Shown here piece after piece: positions 1-13,100 of a stretch of 64,000 nucleotides of DNA. Origin of the DNA: Stratiolaelaps scimitus (Eukaryota > Arthropoda > Arachnida > Mesostigmata > Laelapidae); contig JABWDB010000008.1 of NCBI GenBank assembly GCA_019614645.1, positions 10,564,501 to 10,628,500 of the forward strand, in the 5' to 3' direction. How positions within the stretch are numbered: position 1 is the first letter of the stretch; each line of letters begins with the position of its first letter. A model generated the notes under the pieces. The model saw only the letters and a list, made by a program, of their open reading frames with translations. It had not been told where the DNA came from and did not search any database. Made by a program: the position numbers and the translations under genes.

Positions 1-1341
1 CAACAACAACAACAACAACAACGAGGGAGTCGCGGCGACGGCGGCGGCGGTCGTACACAACACTCGCGCGCGGCCATAACACTCTCTCCCTCTTGCATGG
101 CAGTTCAATATATAGAAAAGACTAACGAAGAGAGAGAGAGGGGGGGGGACGTAATGCTGCTGCTGCTGCGGATAGCGCTGATGCTAGGGATGGGATGTTG
201 TGGATGACGATGACGACTGCTCCCGCAGCTGCTGCTGCTGCTATTGCCGGCCGGTATCGGTCACAGTGGCGGTGTCGGTGGTGTCCGCGATGGCGCCGTC
301 GGTCTGCTGTCGCTAGAAGAACTGGCTTCGGATGACGGTGACGATGGTGGCGGCAAAAACAGGGGGAACAAGCGACTTCCCTCCCTCCCGCAGCAGCAAA
401 AGCAGCAGCAGCAGAAGAAAAAGAAGAGGAAGCAGTCGTTTGCCACCGCCGCCGCCGCCGCCATCCCGTCCCATCCGGCAACTCGCAGCCACACTGGTGG
501 TACTGGCGGTAGTGTTACACTCCACCAAAGTTTCCACCACCACCACCACCATCACCACATCAGAGCATAGCACAAAAAGAGAAAGACCATAGTTGCCATG
601 GCCGCCGTCGTCGGCTCTCACTGCCGCACACAGACCTGCCAAGCGACCGACCGACCGACCAACCAACCAACCAACCAGGCGCGGCAGGCAACGAACGAAT
701 GAACCATCCATCCAATCAGCCTCCTGCCACCGCCGCCGCCGCCGCCGCCGCCAACAACAACAACAACAATCCTGGCGGTGGCGGCTGCAGAGCGAACATC
801 ATCATGATGGCACAGATGATGCTGATTGTAGTAGCTATATCCCAATGCTGCTGCTGCTGCTCCTGCTGCTGTTCCCGCTCTCGCTGATGATAATGGTGAT
901 GACAGTGGCGATGCCAGTGGAAACGATCATGATGATGGTGGCGGTTGTGGATGTAGTAGTTGTGGTGGTATAGTAGTAATATTACTGGCTATGGCGCTCG
1001 GAGATGATAGCGATGTCGGGCGATTCGTTTTGCTGCCTTTTCGTATAGAAATGCCCGAGAGCAAGCGCAGGTAGAAGAAAGCGAATCAGACGATACGGCC
1101 GAAGTTTCGCTGCGTTATTCGCTAACAATCCGACTATTGCCGCTACTGCTGAAGCGGCGGCGGCGGAGGGCGGCGGTGGCAACTCACCTGAATTTCATCT
1201 TCTTCTGTTGATCGGACAACGACGACGACTACAGTTCGACCGCTACATGCGACATATTCTGATACTGATATATGATTACGGCCGGCAGCGGAACTCGTCA
1301 GCGGCATCGGCACCACGAATAGCCGAACAGATGAACACAAA

Positions 1342-1390
<49 letters not shown>

Positions 1391-2986
1391 GTGTGTAGCC
1401 TATGTATTTAGGTATGTGGTCAATTGGGGCAACGATCAAAAACTAATAGCAGAAAACAGCGATAGCTATTATTATATCGACTGACCGACCAACCTATATA
1501 CATACAAATCATAACAGCAGCAACAGCAGCAGTAACAACAATAACAAGAACAACAACAACATTGTCAACCGAAAAATAAGCCCAGCAGTAAGAGCGACAA
1601 TTTCCGCAGCAGCTCTCGGCACGAACGGCTTCAACAGGCGTCGCAGTGGCACAACAACCGCCAACCGCTCCCGTACGGAGACCAAGATATTAAGGTATAG
1701 TGAAAAGGGAGAGACAGAGAGAGAGAGAGCGAGACAAAGCAAACGAGAGATTATCGAAGTGATAATCGTCTCCATCACGTCAGCCGTCTACGATCATCAG
1801 CATACTCAACCTCCTACCACCACCACCGTCATCATCATCAAAGTAATAACAATAATCATCAGCATCGCCATCATCATTAACGTAATGCTCCGAGCTGCTG
1901 CCTGTGCCGTTTTCTTCGTCATCTTCTTGTTCTTCTCGGAGAAACGAGAGAAGGAATTTGTTATACGACGGCGCCGTCGCCGCCGTCGATTGGATAGTGG
2001 TCGTACTGGTAATAGCTGTAGGGTTCGTTTCGTTGGCTGATGCTGGCCGCCGACCTCGTATAAGAATACTACACAAAACAGACTAACATACAAAAAAAGC
2101 ACAGGCAGGATCTCGCGATCAGAATCCCGAGTCGAGAGGTGGCGTTGTTTTTGTTTGTCTGATGATGACGATGCTGATTCAGCCGACAAGATCCAATATG
2201 AACATGAGGCGAATTTTGTGAGAGGCAGTTTTTTGTTGTTGGCTTCAATAATATTTCAATATTTCCCTTAGACATATAGATGGATGCGGTATTGTATTTC
2301 TGTTGCGGGCAATGTAGGAGCAAGGTCGTTCACAGACATCGTTGCCCCCGACGCCGCCGCGACAACACAGAGAATCTAAGCATGAGACGATCGAGGCGAG
2401 GTCAGGATTAAGAAATTAGAACAGGCGTACAATCGTCGACAACGACCAAGCAGCCACGCTTGCTAAGCTAACAAAATAACCCGAAATACGAACGCACGCT
2501 ACCGACAGGGTGCGATATATCGATATATTAGCAGAGCAATCAGCATATATCTACCTATCCAACATTTTCTACAGCTACATACACAAAAATATACGAAAAT
2601 ATATATTGCATTGTTCTCCACAGGGCATAAGTCAATAGAAGGCCTAAACAGAGCTAACCAATATTCATGAAAGTTATGATGGTCGGCGACAAGGCCAGCA
2701 GTGTCATTTTGCCTAGCGTACCATACATCTGCATCGATTACAGGAGCTAACGTTCAAGCTCGGAGAAACACTAGAAACTAAAAATACTCGGATCCGCGAT
2801 TTAGACAAAAATCAATTCCCTCACTATCCTAGCGTTGTCACCCCTATCTTTTTTACCCTAGCCAACACGCGTAAGATACGGCGACACGATATATAAATTG
2901 CTGTATCTCGAATGGCCAATTGACATCGATGACACAAACTCAATTCGACTTCGCGAGATTTAGATGATGTGAACGTCAGTACTAAC
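1..2986. other. Trinucleotide-repeat-rich region, no supported gene
   Basis: The first 2.1 kb is dominated by CAA, CAG, GCC, GAT and CAT triplet runs, such as CAA repeats at 1-21 and CAC repeats near 535-560. There is also an (AT)n tract at about 1348-1387. Open frames here translate to poly-His, poly-Asn, poly-Arg or poly-Leu and look like by-products of the repeats. The zinc-finger gene on the minus strand should end in this region or beyond it, because the last finger exon (2987-3076) still has a good splice donor. I could not identify its terminal exon. From 2400 to 2986 I see nothing recognisable. Confidence 0.5.
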
Positions 2987-3076
2987 CCTAATGTGCTGTT
3001 TGAGATTGCTAACCGTCGAGAAGCTCTTCCCGCAGATGTCGCACTTGGGTCGGCTGTTGCAGTCGATGTGGGAGAA
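2987..3076 (-). repeat. Zinc-finger exon cassette G (90 nt, phase 0-0)
   Basis: This last cassette has one extra in-frame codon (Ser), giving a linker I-D-C-N-S-R-P-K. Its core is CDICGKSFSTVSNLKQH and it ends I-R. It retains a donor (GTTAGTACTGAC), so either another exon follows below 2987 or the transcript ends in the retained intron after V-S-T-D-V-H-I-I and a stop. Confidence 0.75.
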
Positions 3077-6000
3077 CTGAATCAACGAATAGATAGACAG
3101 ATATTTTTCGTATGAGATTTTGGCGCAATAAATGTTTTTCTTTCTTTCTTTCTTTCTTTCTTTATATTTCGACCTCGTTTGCGAGCTCGGCCGGAGACGA
3201 CTGGCGCTTATTTCTTGTTTTTTTAGATTCTCTATGGCTGATAGGACTTCGGGAGGTTGGACAGGTGTTGTACATTAAAGCCGGAGAAATCAAATCGTGA
3301 CGATTCAACTCAAGGCAATTATATATAAATATATATATGTATATATGAATGGACTTGGACGAGCCAACGGGAGGCAAAGGAAGGTGAGAGGTTATATGAG
3401 GAGATCTGCTATGACATATGTGGGCATCCATCGCTCGTAGAACGTAACCGAATTAAGGGGTGGATATATATCATTCAGTGTGTGAACTCTAGGGAAAGTT
3501 TTAGGTTTCGCCTAGGATCTAGTTTCGCCTATCCAGCCACAGGAGAGAGAGCAACGAATAGCAAATCATTCCATAGGGTTATATAGTAAATATTGATCAT
3601 GATGATTATGACATTATTATTAGACAGCAAACAAGAGTTAGTACTAACCCTAACGTGTTGTTTGAGATTGCTACCCGTCGAGAAGCTCTTCCCGCAGATC
3701 TCGCACTTGGGTCGGTTGCAGTCGATGTGGGAGAACTGAATGACAAAAATATACAACAATATCAGATTCGGATCGAGTTGGCGTTCGCTGCGTTTACGAC
3801 ATAACTCTTCTAGAAACGGATCGAGGGAGAGGATACTATATTGATTTGTCTTCAAGAAGGCAATTCGTAATTAGCTCAATAGCAGAAATATAGAACGACT
3901 TCAAGCGAGATAGCTAGTTATCTATCTAGCACTATTTGGGAAATTTCGTCTAAATCCAAGCGCCCTCCCCCCCCCCCAAGGCAATTAGCACAAGCTTAAT
4001 TATTCTACATTGCGTCAAAGAAGCTATAGAATCCGAAATATCGACTTGGCGGCACCCCCCGCTCAAGTGGGTACGTAAGATCCAAAACATCCAGCCACGG
4101 GTGATCCCGTTCGAATTATCCCGGTTTCACCCCTACTCACTTATTATTGTAAGTTTCGTTGATGTTGTAAGCAGTGTAAGATCGACAGAGCAGCGGTTTC
4201 AAGCACACTGCATCGCATTGATAATCTCTCGATCGTGGACGTTCGAACCGGGCCTGGAGGGACCAATGGCCAGAGATTCTACCACCGCTCTACGCTACCA
4301 ATCGATTGATGTCTACCTCTTCTTGCCATGTCGATTCCCGCTATACCACATTTCATATATCGGCAATATGATGCATATATATATATATATATGCTGAGGA
4401 TACGCTGGTACGTTTGTCTCAACTGTAGACAGTTGTATCATATAGAAGTTATATATGGGTACTAACCCTGACGTGCTGTTTGAGATTGCTACCAGTCGAG
4501 AAGCTCTTCCCGCAGATGTCGCACTTGGGTCGGTTGAGGTCGATGTGGGAAAACTGAATAAAAAAAATGTAATATATATTCAACGTCAATTGTGTAATTG
4601 ACGGTGAATGTTGCCACTGTTTGACGAGAACAACAACAGCAAGTGATAAGTCTATCTGGCTGTATCCGGCGTGAGACGGATGCCGTGTTGTGAAGCTGTT
4701 ATAGAGGAGGATAAGCGTATGGGATTACTGCATTTCTACTGGGACACTTGACCGTTTAACCAATACGGCTGTAGGTATCTGTCCAACAATCCGTAGAGGG
4801 CCAATGCATGAACACTATAGTTGTGTTTAACGAGCAAATGTCAAATCTTATTAGCAGTTATCAGGTCTTGGATTTAAACAAAATCCCAAGACAAACACCG
4901 TCTACCCTAACTGGTGTACCGGGGTGCACATCATGGCACTTTCAATGCGATACGATAAGCGACCGAGCGCATGCTCGATTTGACACGTCACTGGCAATTT
5001 ACATACAGAAGAAGTAAGAGAGAGAGAGAATGTGTATCTTGGAAAAGGGTTGTTGTTGTTGTTGCTGCTGCTGTTGCTGCTGCATACAATCTAATGTTTG
5101 TCTAATAGACAATTGCACAGTAGTAGACTTTAGTACTAACCCTAACGTGCTGTTTGAGATTGCTACCGGTCGAGAAGCTCTTCCCGCAGATGTCGCACTT
5201 GGGTCGGTTGAGGTCGATGTGGGAGAACTGAATAAAAAAAATTGTAGATGGATATCAAGGCAAGATCAGATTAGCAGTAGCTACACTACCACTATCGCAA
5301 CTAATTCTACCAGATTGTAGCTTCCGTGACCCTCCCCCCCTGATCGTGTTTGAGGGAGTCAGCGTCGAACAAAACCTCCCCCGTCAACAATACGCCGTGG
5401 ATTTGAAAGTGTTTCACCTCATAGAGTCATAACAAAGTGTGGAAAACAGCCGACGAGCCGTGTTCATGAAAAATTGCATCTGAAGACAACCGATATGATT
5501 TAGCTACGCTACGAAAACACATGGAGCGATGATATATACCCGATGATACTTTGCTGCGAACGTCTCTCGTTCGAGCACGTAGGAACACCTGCTCAGAACA
5601 CCTGTATAGCCTGATGGCGCGGGCAGGATCGTAGCAACAATCAAAGACAACCACGTCACAATTAACAAGCGCAGTTCAATTTGCGCTCACTAGTCTGCTA
5701 ACGCTGCTTTTCCCTGTCAGCACGTTAGCGAGATTGGTCAAGAATAGGCGAACCAACATACGGCCAAAGATGTGCAGGAAATTGCGAGATCTTCACTAAC
5801 TCGTGTTGCCCGACTCTGCCACGGCCAACGAGGGTAGGCCACCACGCGGATCAACATTTCAAGAAACGGCAACACTCTGGCCATATACATCGAAGCCGTA
5901 TACCTCGGAACGTAACGCAACAGATCCACATGGTGGCCCCACACTGCAAGTGTGGTGTTCAGTGAGTTCACGTCTGATTTACATAGCATTGTTCATAAAT

Positions 6001-6958
6001 AATACCCTGATCATTTCTGAGATGTTGCAATCGATGCGCAATCATTAGAATACTAGAAGATGCCAGCTGCTGCTAACTCAGGCTAAATGGACTGTTTAAT
6101 TTATCTAGGATGTAGAATATATCGATGATACACGTTGGTATCACTAGCTGACCATGATTATGCATACATCTTGCAGATGACTGAATACCGATATTAGAAC
6201 GCGTGATAATGATTTTCCGCCCGTTCGACTACCGGGGTGAAATACCGCTGACAGTTATGCACCCTCACAGAGAGGATTATGTCCAAATGTTGAATTTGGA
6301 TTTCGACAAAAACATCTCGCTCTAGCCAAAATGCCACTTCACCGTGTGTGTGTGTGTATGTGCGCGTGCAGTGCGATCAGAGTGTATTTTTCTCAAATGG
6401 CAATGAACAAAATTCCGAGACACACTCATCGGTGGTTGCAGTGGCTATTAATTAGTATTCTGTGGATTATTTATGATGCAAATATCAGTACTAACCCTAA
6501 CGTGTTGTTTGAGATTGCTACCCGTCGAGAAGCTCTTCCCGCAGATGTCGCACTTGGGCCGGTTGCAGTCGATGTGAGAGAACTGAATGACAAAAATATA
6601 CAACAATATCAGTCTCTAATCGAATTTCAATCTTCCTTCTCTTGCAGCGATGCGTTGCTAACATTGTCCACATTGAATATGCGATTTGTACAATCAACAA
6701 ACAGTCTGATGGGATTTGAGCCGTTGATGTCGTGTCCCACAAAAAAAAGACAAAAAAACTAATACTGCTGCTGCTGCTGCTAAGTGAATGTTTCATCGAA
6801 CAGGTTTTAAAGACCTGTCGCCGGACCCCGATGTGTGCAGGTTGTTCTGCGTAACTTTTGATTTGTACCCCCAAGTGCTAAGGGGCGAAAATGATTCTTA
6901 GCAACTTATAATATCACAAGCCAACGCATAATGCCACCCTTGTGGAAATATGACGTTT

Positions 6959-6995
<37 letters not shown>

Positions 6996-9900
6996 CTATT
7001 TTGCAAGAGAAAAAGTCGAACAAATTGCAAACTGTAGGACCTGGTACGGTAAATATTTACCAATAATAATAATAATTCTGGCATAAGTGGGTGTTAAATT
7101 GCGCTAAACAAATGTACCGATCTCCTCAGTCGGCGTTTATATATATATATATATATATATAGGCACCCTCGAATATATTGATTATTAGAATTTCGATATT
7201 CATATGTCTATTACAACACGTAAAAGGCAAAATTCGTGAACTGGTTGCGTCAGCAATGAGTCGAACCAGTTCGAATAAAACAAGGTAAAATAGGGCTCAT
7301 GAACTAAGGTTTTTGCTTAACACTCATGTCTGCCTCTCATCATTATGCACGTACGAATCATTCACACAAAGTATACCACTAGATCAGTGATTGAGAATAA
7401 CTAAAATCGAACTGAACTAATTAATACCTTGGATTTAGACGGAATTCCCTTGCTCGCTCGCTCTCTCTCTCTCTCTCTCGCACTGCCTAAAACCTTCTAT
7501 CGCCACCGATTGAACAGAGGAAATCGTAGGGCACACTGTGGTCGAGAATCATTCGAATTGTAAACTCGCCAAAGAAAAAACTCGTCGCTCGACGAAGGCT
7601 AGCTTGGAAATGCATCTCACATAGAGAATTGCTCCGATAATTAATAGCTTCTATTAATTTTATCGTAGTGGATTTAATTGGACAGCTTATATGTGAACGT
7701 TAGTACTAACCCTAATGTGCTGTTTGAGATTGCTAACCGTCGAGAAGCTCTTCCCGCAGATGTCGCACTTGGGTCGGCTGTAGTCGATGTGAGCAAACTA
7801 AATAATAAAAATAGATAATAAAATATCAGACTCGAAATCTCGAAGCTTCTCGTCGTCTCTGCCTTCCCCGTTCGGCTGCGAAAAATCAGCCGCTTGCTGC
7901 CGTTCCCGTATGGCCAGCCAATAGGACACTGGGCATTGGTGGAAGGCATTAAAACAAATCGATTCTAATCAATGAGTAAAGTATGAAAAATCATTCAATA
8001 ATGGGTTCGATTTGATCCAAATCTGAAGCCGGTCTTCCACCTCAGATTTATCTCCCCCCTGCCGCCATTTGCTAACTGTCGATAGAGAATAGTGAACGCT
8101 TGCACAGGGCCGTTCCTGTCGCCGATCGACAACAACGTGACGAGTTCATGTTGGTCACTCGTGGAGACGTTGTTCAACCAGGCGCGCCCGCCTTTGACAT
8201 ACTGTTAAGTGTACCGTCCATTGTTAAACAAATTCCGTCGGTACTGGATTGTTGTCGGCACAACATGTTTATACGGCGATTCGCAACAATGCAGATATTC
8301 GCCATAGGCCAAAACAACGTGTGCCATGTTTTCAGAATAGAACTAGAGCTAACAGAAAATAGGAACACACGCAGCTATGCACATCACTGCGTGACAAGTT
8401 ACGGCATCAAGGTATCCATTGGACACCAAAGAGGTGGCTGGCGTTAAATCGCCAGCAACAATGAACTCGGTAACCTCGGTTGTAGAATAGGCAGATAAAT
8501 CGCGACTGATATCGAAAGCTATATAGGCTAACTGGGGAACGGGGAGCAGACAATAATTAATCGTCCATTCCTCCGGGAACATTAACGATACTACAGTATA
8601 ATACTTTAGACCATACAGTCATAGGATAGTCATTGAGCGCCCGAAAAGGCTGGCCCGCCCCACCACTCCCACTTCACCATCCTCGAAAAGAAGGATGCAT
8701 CCCAACATCAGTGATACAAATACCACATATACCACATATCTATGTATATGGTAGCGATGAGCAAGATTTACGAACGACACGAAATGCTAGAGATTCGCAC
8801 TGCTAACAAGAAGAGGAGAAACAATCGTAAAAATTCATAAATCCATACTAACCCTAACGTGTTGTTTGAGATTGCTAACTGTCGAGACGGTCTTCCCGCA
8901 GATGTCGCACTTGGGTCGGCTGTAGTCGATGTGAATAAACTGAATAAAAAATGTATACTGCATATAAGATAACCACGCCAAGCTTGCAATCTCTTTCGAG
9001 CCAAACAGACACTCACGCGATCTCACCCACATTCACGCTCTATCATACCACAGACATACTGGCAAGAGCTTCTCCGCATACGGCAACTACCACTGGACTG
9101 TAAAACATATAGCTTTTGAACGAGGGAGAGAGAGAGAGATGGAGAGAGATGTAGAGAGTAAGTGAGAGAGAGAGAGAGCGAGAAATTTCTCGATACCCAG
9201 CAGCAATACCAACAAATTTTGAGTGGATGGATGACGGGTGACAAAAGATAGCCCCATAAATCATCCCCGGGGGGGAGGGTGTGCACGGACGCATTCATAG
9301 GTTGGCTCTCCCGCCGGAGGAGACAATCGAACCAGAGCGTGTTACCGAGAGACGACGTGAAACACATGTTGTATTGAAGCTATTGATTATCGCGAGACGA
9401 TCGCCAGTGGCTAGCCGAAATCTCTCCCAGAGGGACGGCAACGGCCGCTCGACTGCCTGACGCTCGACTAACGCCAACTAACCCTAACGTGTTGTTTGAG
9501 ATTGCTCGGCGTCGAGAATGTTTTCCCGCATATGTCGCACTTTGGCCGGCTGTACTCGAAGTTGTGGAAGACACGCTTATGCTGCGTGAGATTGGAGGCG
9601 GTTGAAAAGAAACGATTGCACAGGGGACACCAGTGTTCAGTTGGCCGTGTGGGGACTTTCGGCCCACCACGGGGCTCGGACGAGCCGCCGTTCGCTTCGC
9701 CCGCAGTAGAACCACCTGAAATGGGAGGACAAAACGCCTAGGTCGTAGAATCGTTATCGGAGCATAGCGGCATCGCAGATTCGCAGGATCGCGGATGACG
9801 CACACAAGCAAGATTGTTTCTCCTGTTTGAATTGCTAGGCTACCGGACCCAGTGACAAGGGAACGTTCGATATCGAAACACTGCATTGCCGTGCAGTCGG

Positions 9901-10160
9901 CATCCGAAACAAATCGCTGCGGAACTTAGTGGTGAGACGAATTTGGGAGTATGTGAACATGCTAAAGATACTTACGTTGAGCTCCGCCCGTAGACTGACT
10001 TCCTGGGGCCACAGATCCCAGACCGGACACCGCTGCCGCGGCGGCTGCTGCGGCGACAGCTCGCTGTTCGGCATGAACCGCCGATAGGGAATCTTGGATT
10101 ACGTCTGCGCATTCGAAAGAGGCGAGTATTTAGTGGACGAGGTATCGTTGGCGGAAACCG

Positions 10161-10192
<32 letters not shown>

Positions 10193-13100
10193 TAATAATA
10201 GTAATAATAATAAAGAATTCACAGCTCTCGTGTGAGTTTTTCTAGAGTGCCTAACCACTTGAGAGCAAGCAAAAAAAGATTCGTCAACAGCAACAACAGG
10301 CTAGTTTCTGATATAGTGAAAAATCATTTCATTCATCCGCGTTCGTAGCACATACCTTGCGACGTCGGTGGTTGGCCGAGATGACCCACTTCGCTTAAAC
10401 TCCGGTCGATTAACCGCTGCGCGATTAGAGCCTCATGAAGACCTGCAATCATTCCGATATAAGAACGAGATCATCTCTTCTGTCTATTTGTCTATCTAGC
10501 AATATCTACCATTATATCTACCTAGGACACATACAAAGCTCAAGTTAATTGTAAGTGTGCTGGTCTCGGAAGCACTGAAAGCATTTTATTGTGGTGTCGG
10601 TGGTGGTAGTAAGTACGATTGTTAGTAGTAGTAGTAGTTGTTGGTGTTGGCTGTTGTAGTCGTACCACCACCATGATTATCCGGTGTTAGTTGTAACGAT
10701 ACTATAGGGGGAGAGTCAACACACAACGGTCACATACAGAGGCAAATAAACTCTGCTGTTTCGCACCTTGCGTGGGCATATCAGCTGCCGTCCGATCTAG
10801 CAGGCGTTGCAGGGCGATAGCCTCAGGTACACCTGTCGAGTCACGTTAACAAGAGACACTGGTTGGCGCATGGATACGACGGTGAATTTGGGAAACACGA
10901 TTGTGCTCTGCTCTAATTGGGAACAACAACCAAACAGAACACAAACCACACAATGCCACACGAGCCAAACCCCTCTTTATGGAACGATTTCATTGAAGGT
11001 TGCGCGAGGAAGCGATTCAACAAAACAATTCATAATGAGGGTGGCGAAATATGAGAGAAATTGATTTCCGACCCGTGAACGGGAAAGGCACTCGATAGAA
11101 TTGAGCAATTAATTTGTCACGGTGCAAGATTTACGGTGCATTCGTTTTTTAGGCCCAAGAACCGATTTTTTCAGATCACTCTGCGTATTGTTTTTGTTTT
11201 GTCCACCGGTGGGGGCGAATGGAAAAATGGAAGGTCTCGCGAGCGATTTGCTCAACCAAACGACAACACAACCAAGAAGTAGCGCGCGAATCGACAGATA
11301 CAGATTTTTGGAGCATATCTGGTTATAGTATAGGTTGCATGCGCTGTGTGTGACAGCTACCGGGGTTAGCATTGGGCTTTGATCTCTGATTGTATTCAAG
11401 CATAGTGCAGAAGTAAATGCATTGAAGAGAATATGACAACGCAGGTAACTAGTAAAATCTACGATGATGAGATTCGATCAAGATTACGGTGAAGAACAAA
11501 AACTGACAACGATCATTAAACAAGTTAATGAAACCTTTCTCAGCATTTCAGATCTGTTCTAAATGCAGCCAAATGTTTGGATTTCGTTGAACAGCCTCGG
11601 GCGCCAACGAACGCCACAGATAAATTTCCAAACAGGAATAAAATCTGATGAGGCGCCTGAGGCAGCGAGGAGAGCGAATTGCCATGGACAAAAAAAATTA
11701 AAACTGTTCTAATTAACTCTGCAGTTTTTTTTTGTGGTAGTCCATTCTGCATTTTGTAGTCCAGCGTTGTTCGAGCGTCGATCGATGTAAACATTGCTCT
11801 AGTCGGGTCTACCAAACGCAGAAAGAATTCTATGTATGTGTTTTACCAATATGTGTTCTGTGAGGGAACGAATCTCTATAATGAAACAGATTCACGTCAA
11901 CGAAGACAAACCCAGGGACCGCAAAATACACTATGTAGATAAGCATATGATAAACCAATACGAATATTGCTCGATTTCACTTACACTTTGAGAGGACCCT
12001 ATATGAGAATATGTCCTCAGACTTTTGAAGGATCGAATCACCCAAGCTCGACCAGAAGATATTAACGAAGTGAGAAATTCGAATCGAAGCCTAAACCATT
12101 GTCGACATCTTGCCCACATCCCGCTCAGTATAGGCAGAACACCTATATTACACCGTATACACCGAGATTTCAGCGATGATCACGCCGCACAAAGGCTAAC
12201 CCTGACTCACCTCGCAATGTGGCGTTGTGTGATGGACAAAGACTCAGATAGTAAAAGTACTCTATTCATTCATAATGTGCCTGTGTAGTTAATGAATACC
12301 GCGGTATGAATGCCAATAAAGGCATTCCTACCTAACGAACCGCAATGAATGAATGTATAAGACTAGACGAGTAGAAGTGTCGTCAAAGAGATTTCATCAC
12401 GAATTTCCAGATACTCCGCAGGGTGAATTAACTAACCCATAACTAATTAATAACACTTGGACACCAGAGACCAACCACGTCAACTCGCGGTGAGCAGAAA
12501 TAACAAACAAAGCTGTAGGCGATTAACAAGCAATCAAAAAGGGTGTAGACTTCTCGCACTCATGCCCAGGGCTGTTAGTTGGGACAAGGTATCCGGGATG
12601 GTAAACAAAACGCAGCAGCGTCCGTACGAGCCCCTCCATCATGCTCTCTCTCGAGCCAACGTATGCCAACAATGAAATACAATTCATGCTTCACTCATAA
12701 CAAACCATTAGCATTTTTCTGCTACAACAGCAACATGAGATGTGGACTGGCTAAGCTAAAATTCTTCTATAATTCCACATTGATCAAAGGGAGGCATCGC
12801 TTCGGTCCTCACCTTGAACATTTGAATGGGGCCTCTCGAGGATCCTCTGGTGCGCCAGCGGACCCGGGATGCCTGAGGAGAAATGGGGAACCCATTAAGC
12901 ACCCGCAACGTCGTTCACCCTCAACTGAGCTAACGTAGATTAGCAGGTACGTTTAATGGCCACTTATGGTATACTACTACTACTGATTCAATTCACTCGT
13001 GACTATTACGAGACAAAATCGCCATGATCATTGCCGATTGCCGTAGGACAAAGATTGTCGCTACACGAGTCACGAGGACACTCGATTCGGCACTAACACT

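Noticed and set aside
122..2189. Many frames of 60-130 codons rich in His, Asn, Arg, Leu or Gly
   Set aside because: They come from triplet repeats open in several frames on both strands, without splice or family support.
6331..6762. 143-codon plus-strand frame and similar ones sharing STNPNVLFEIATRREALPADV
   Set aside because: These are antisense translations of the finger exons, and no signal supports plus-strand coding.
2981..9490. TTAGGG/CCCTAA motifs at each cassette border, like telomere repeats
   Set aside because: They are the coding and donor bases CAC-GTT-AGG|GTTAG at the exon end and occur once per cassette.
2987..9560. Regularly repeated 87-base units resembling a CRISPR-like or satellite array
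   Set aside because: Spacing is irregular (0.5-1.3 kb), each unit has splice sites and an open frame with C2H2 residues, and the genome is eukaryotic.
11540..11815. Possible extra mini-exon (APHQILF) in the zinc-finger gene
   Set aside because: Only a loose match to the LAHQRIL segment, with no phase-1 donor to complete an exon.
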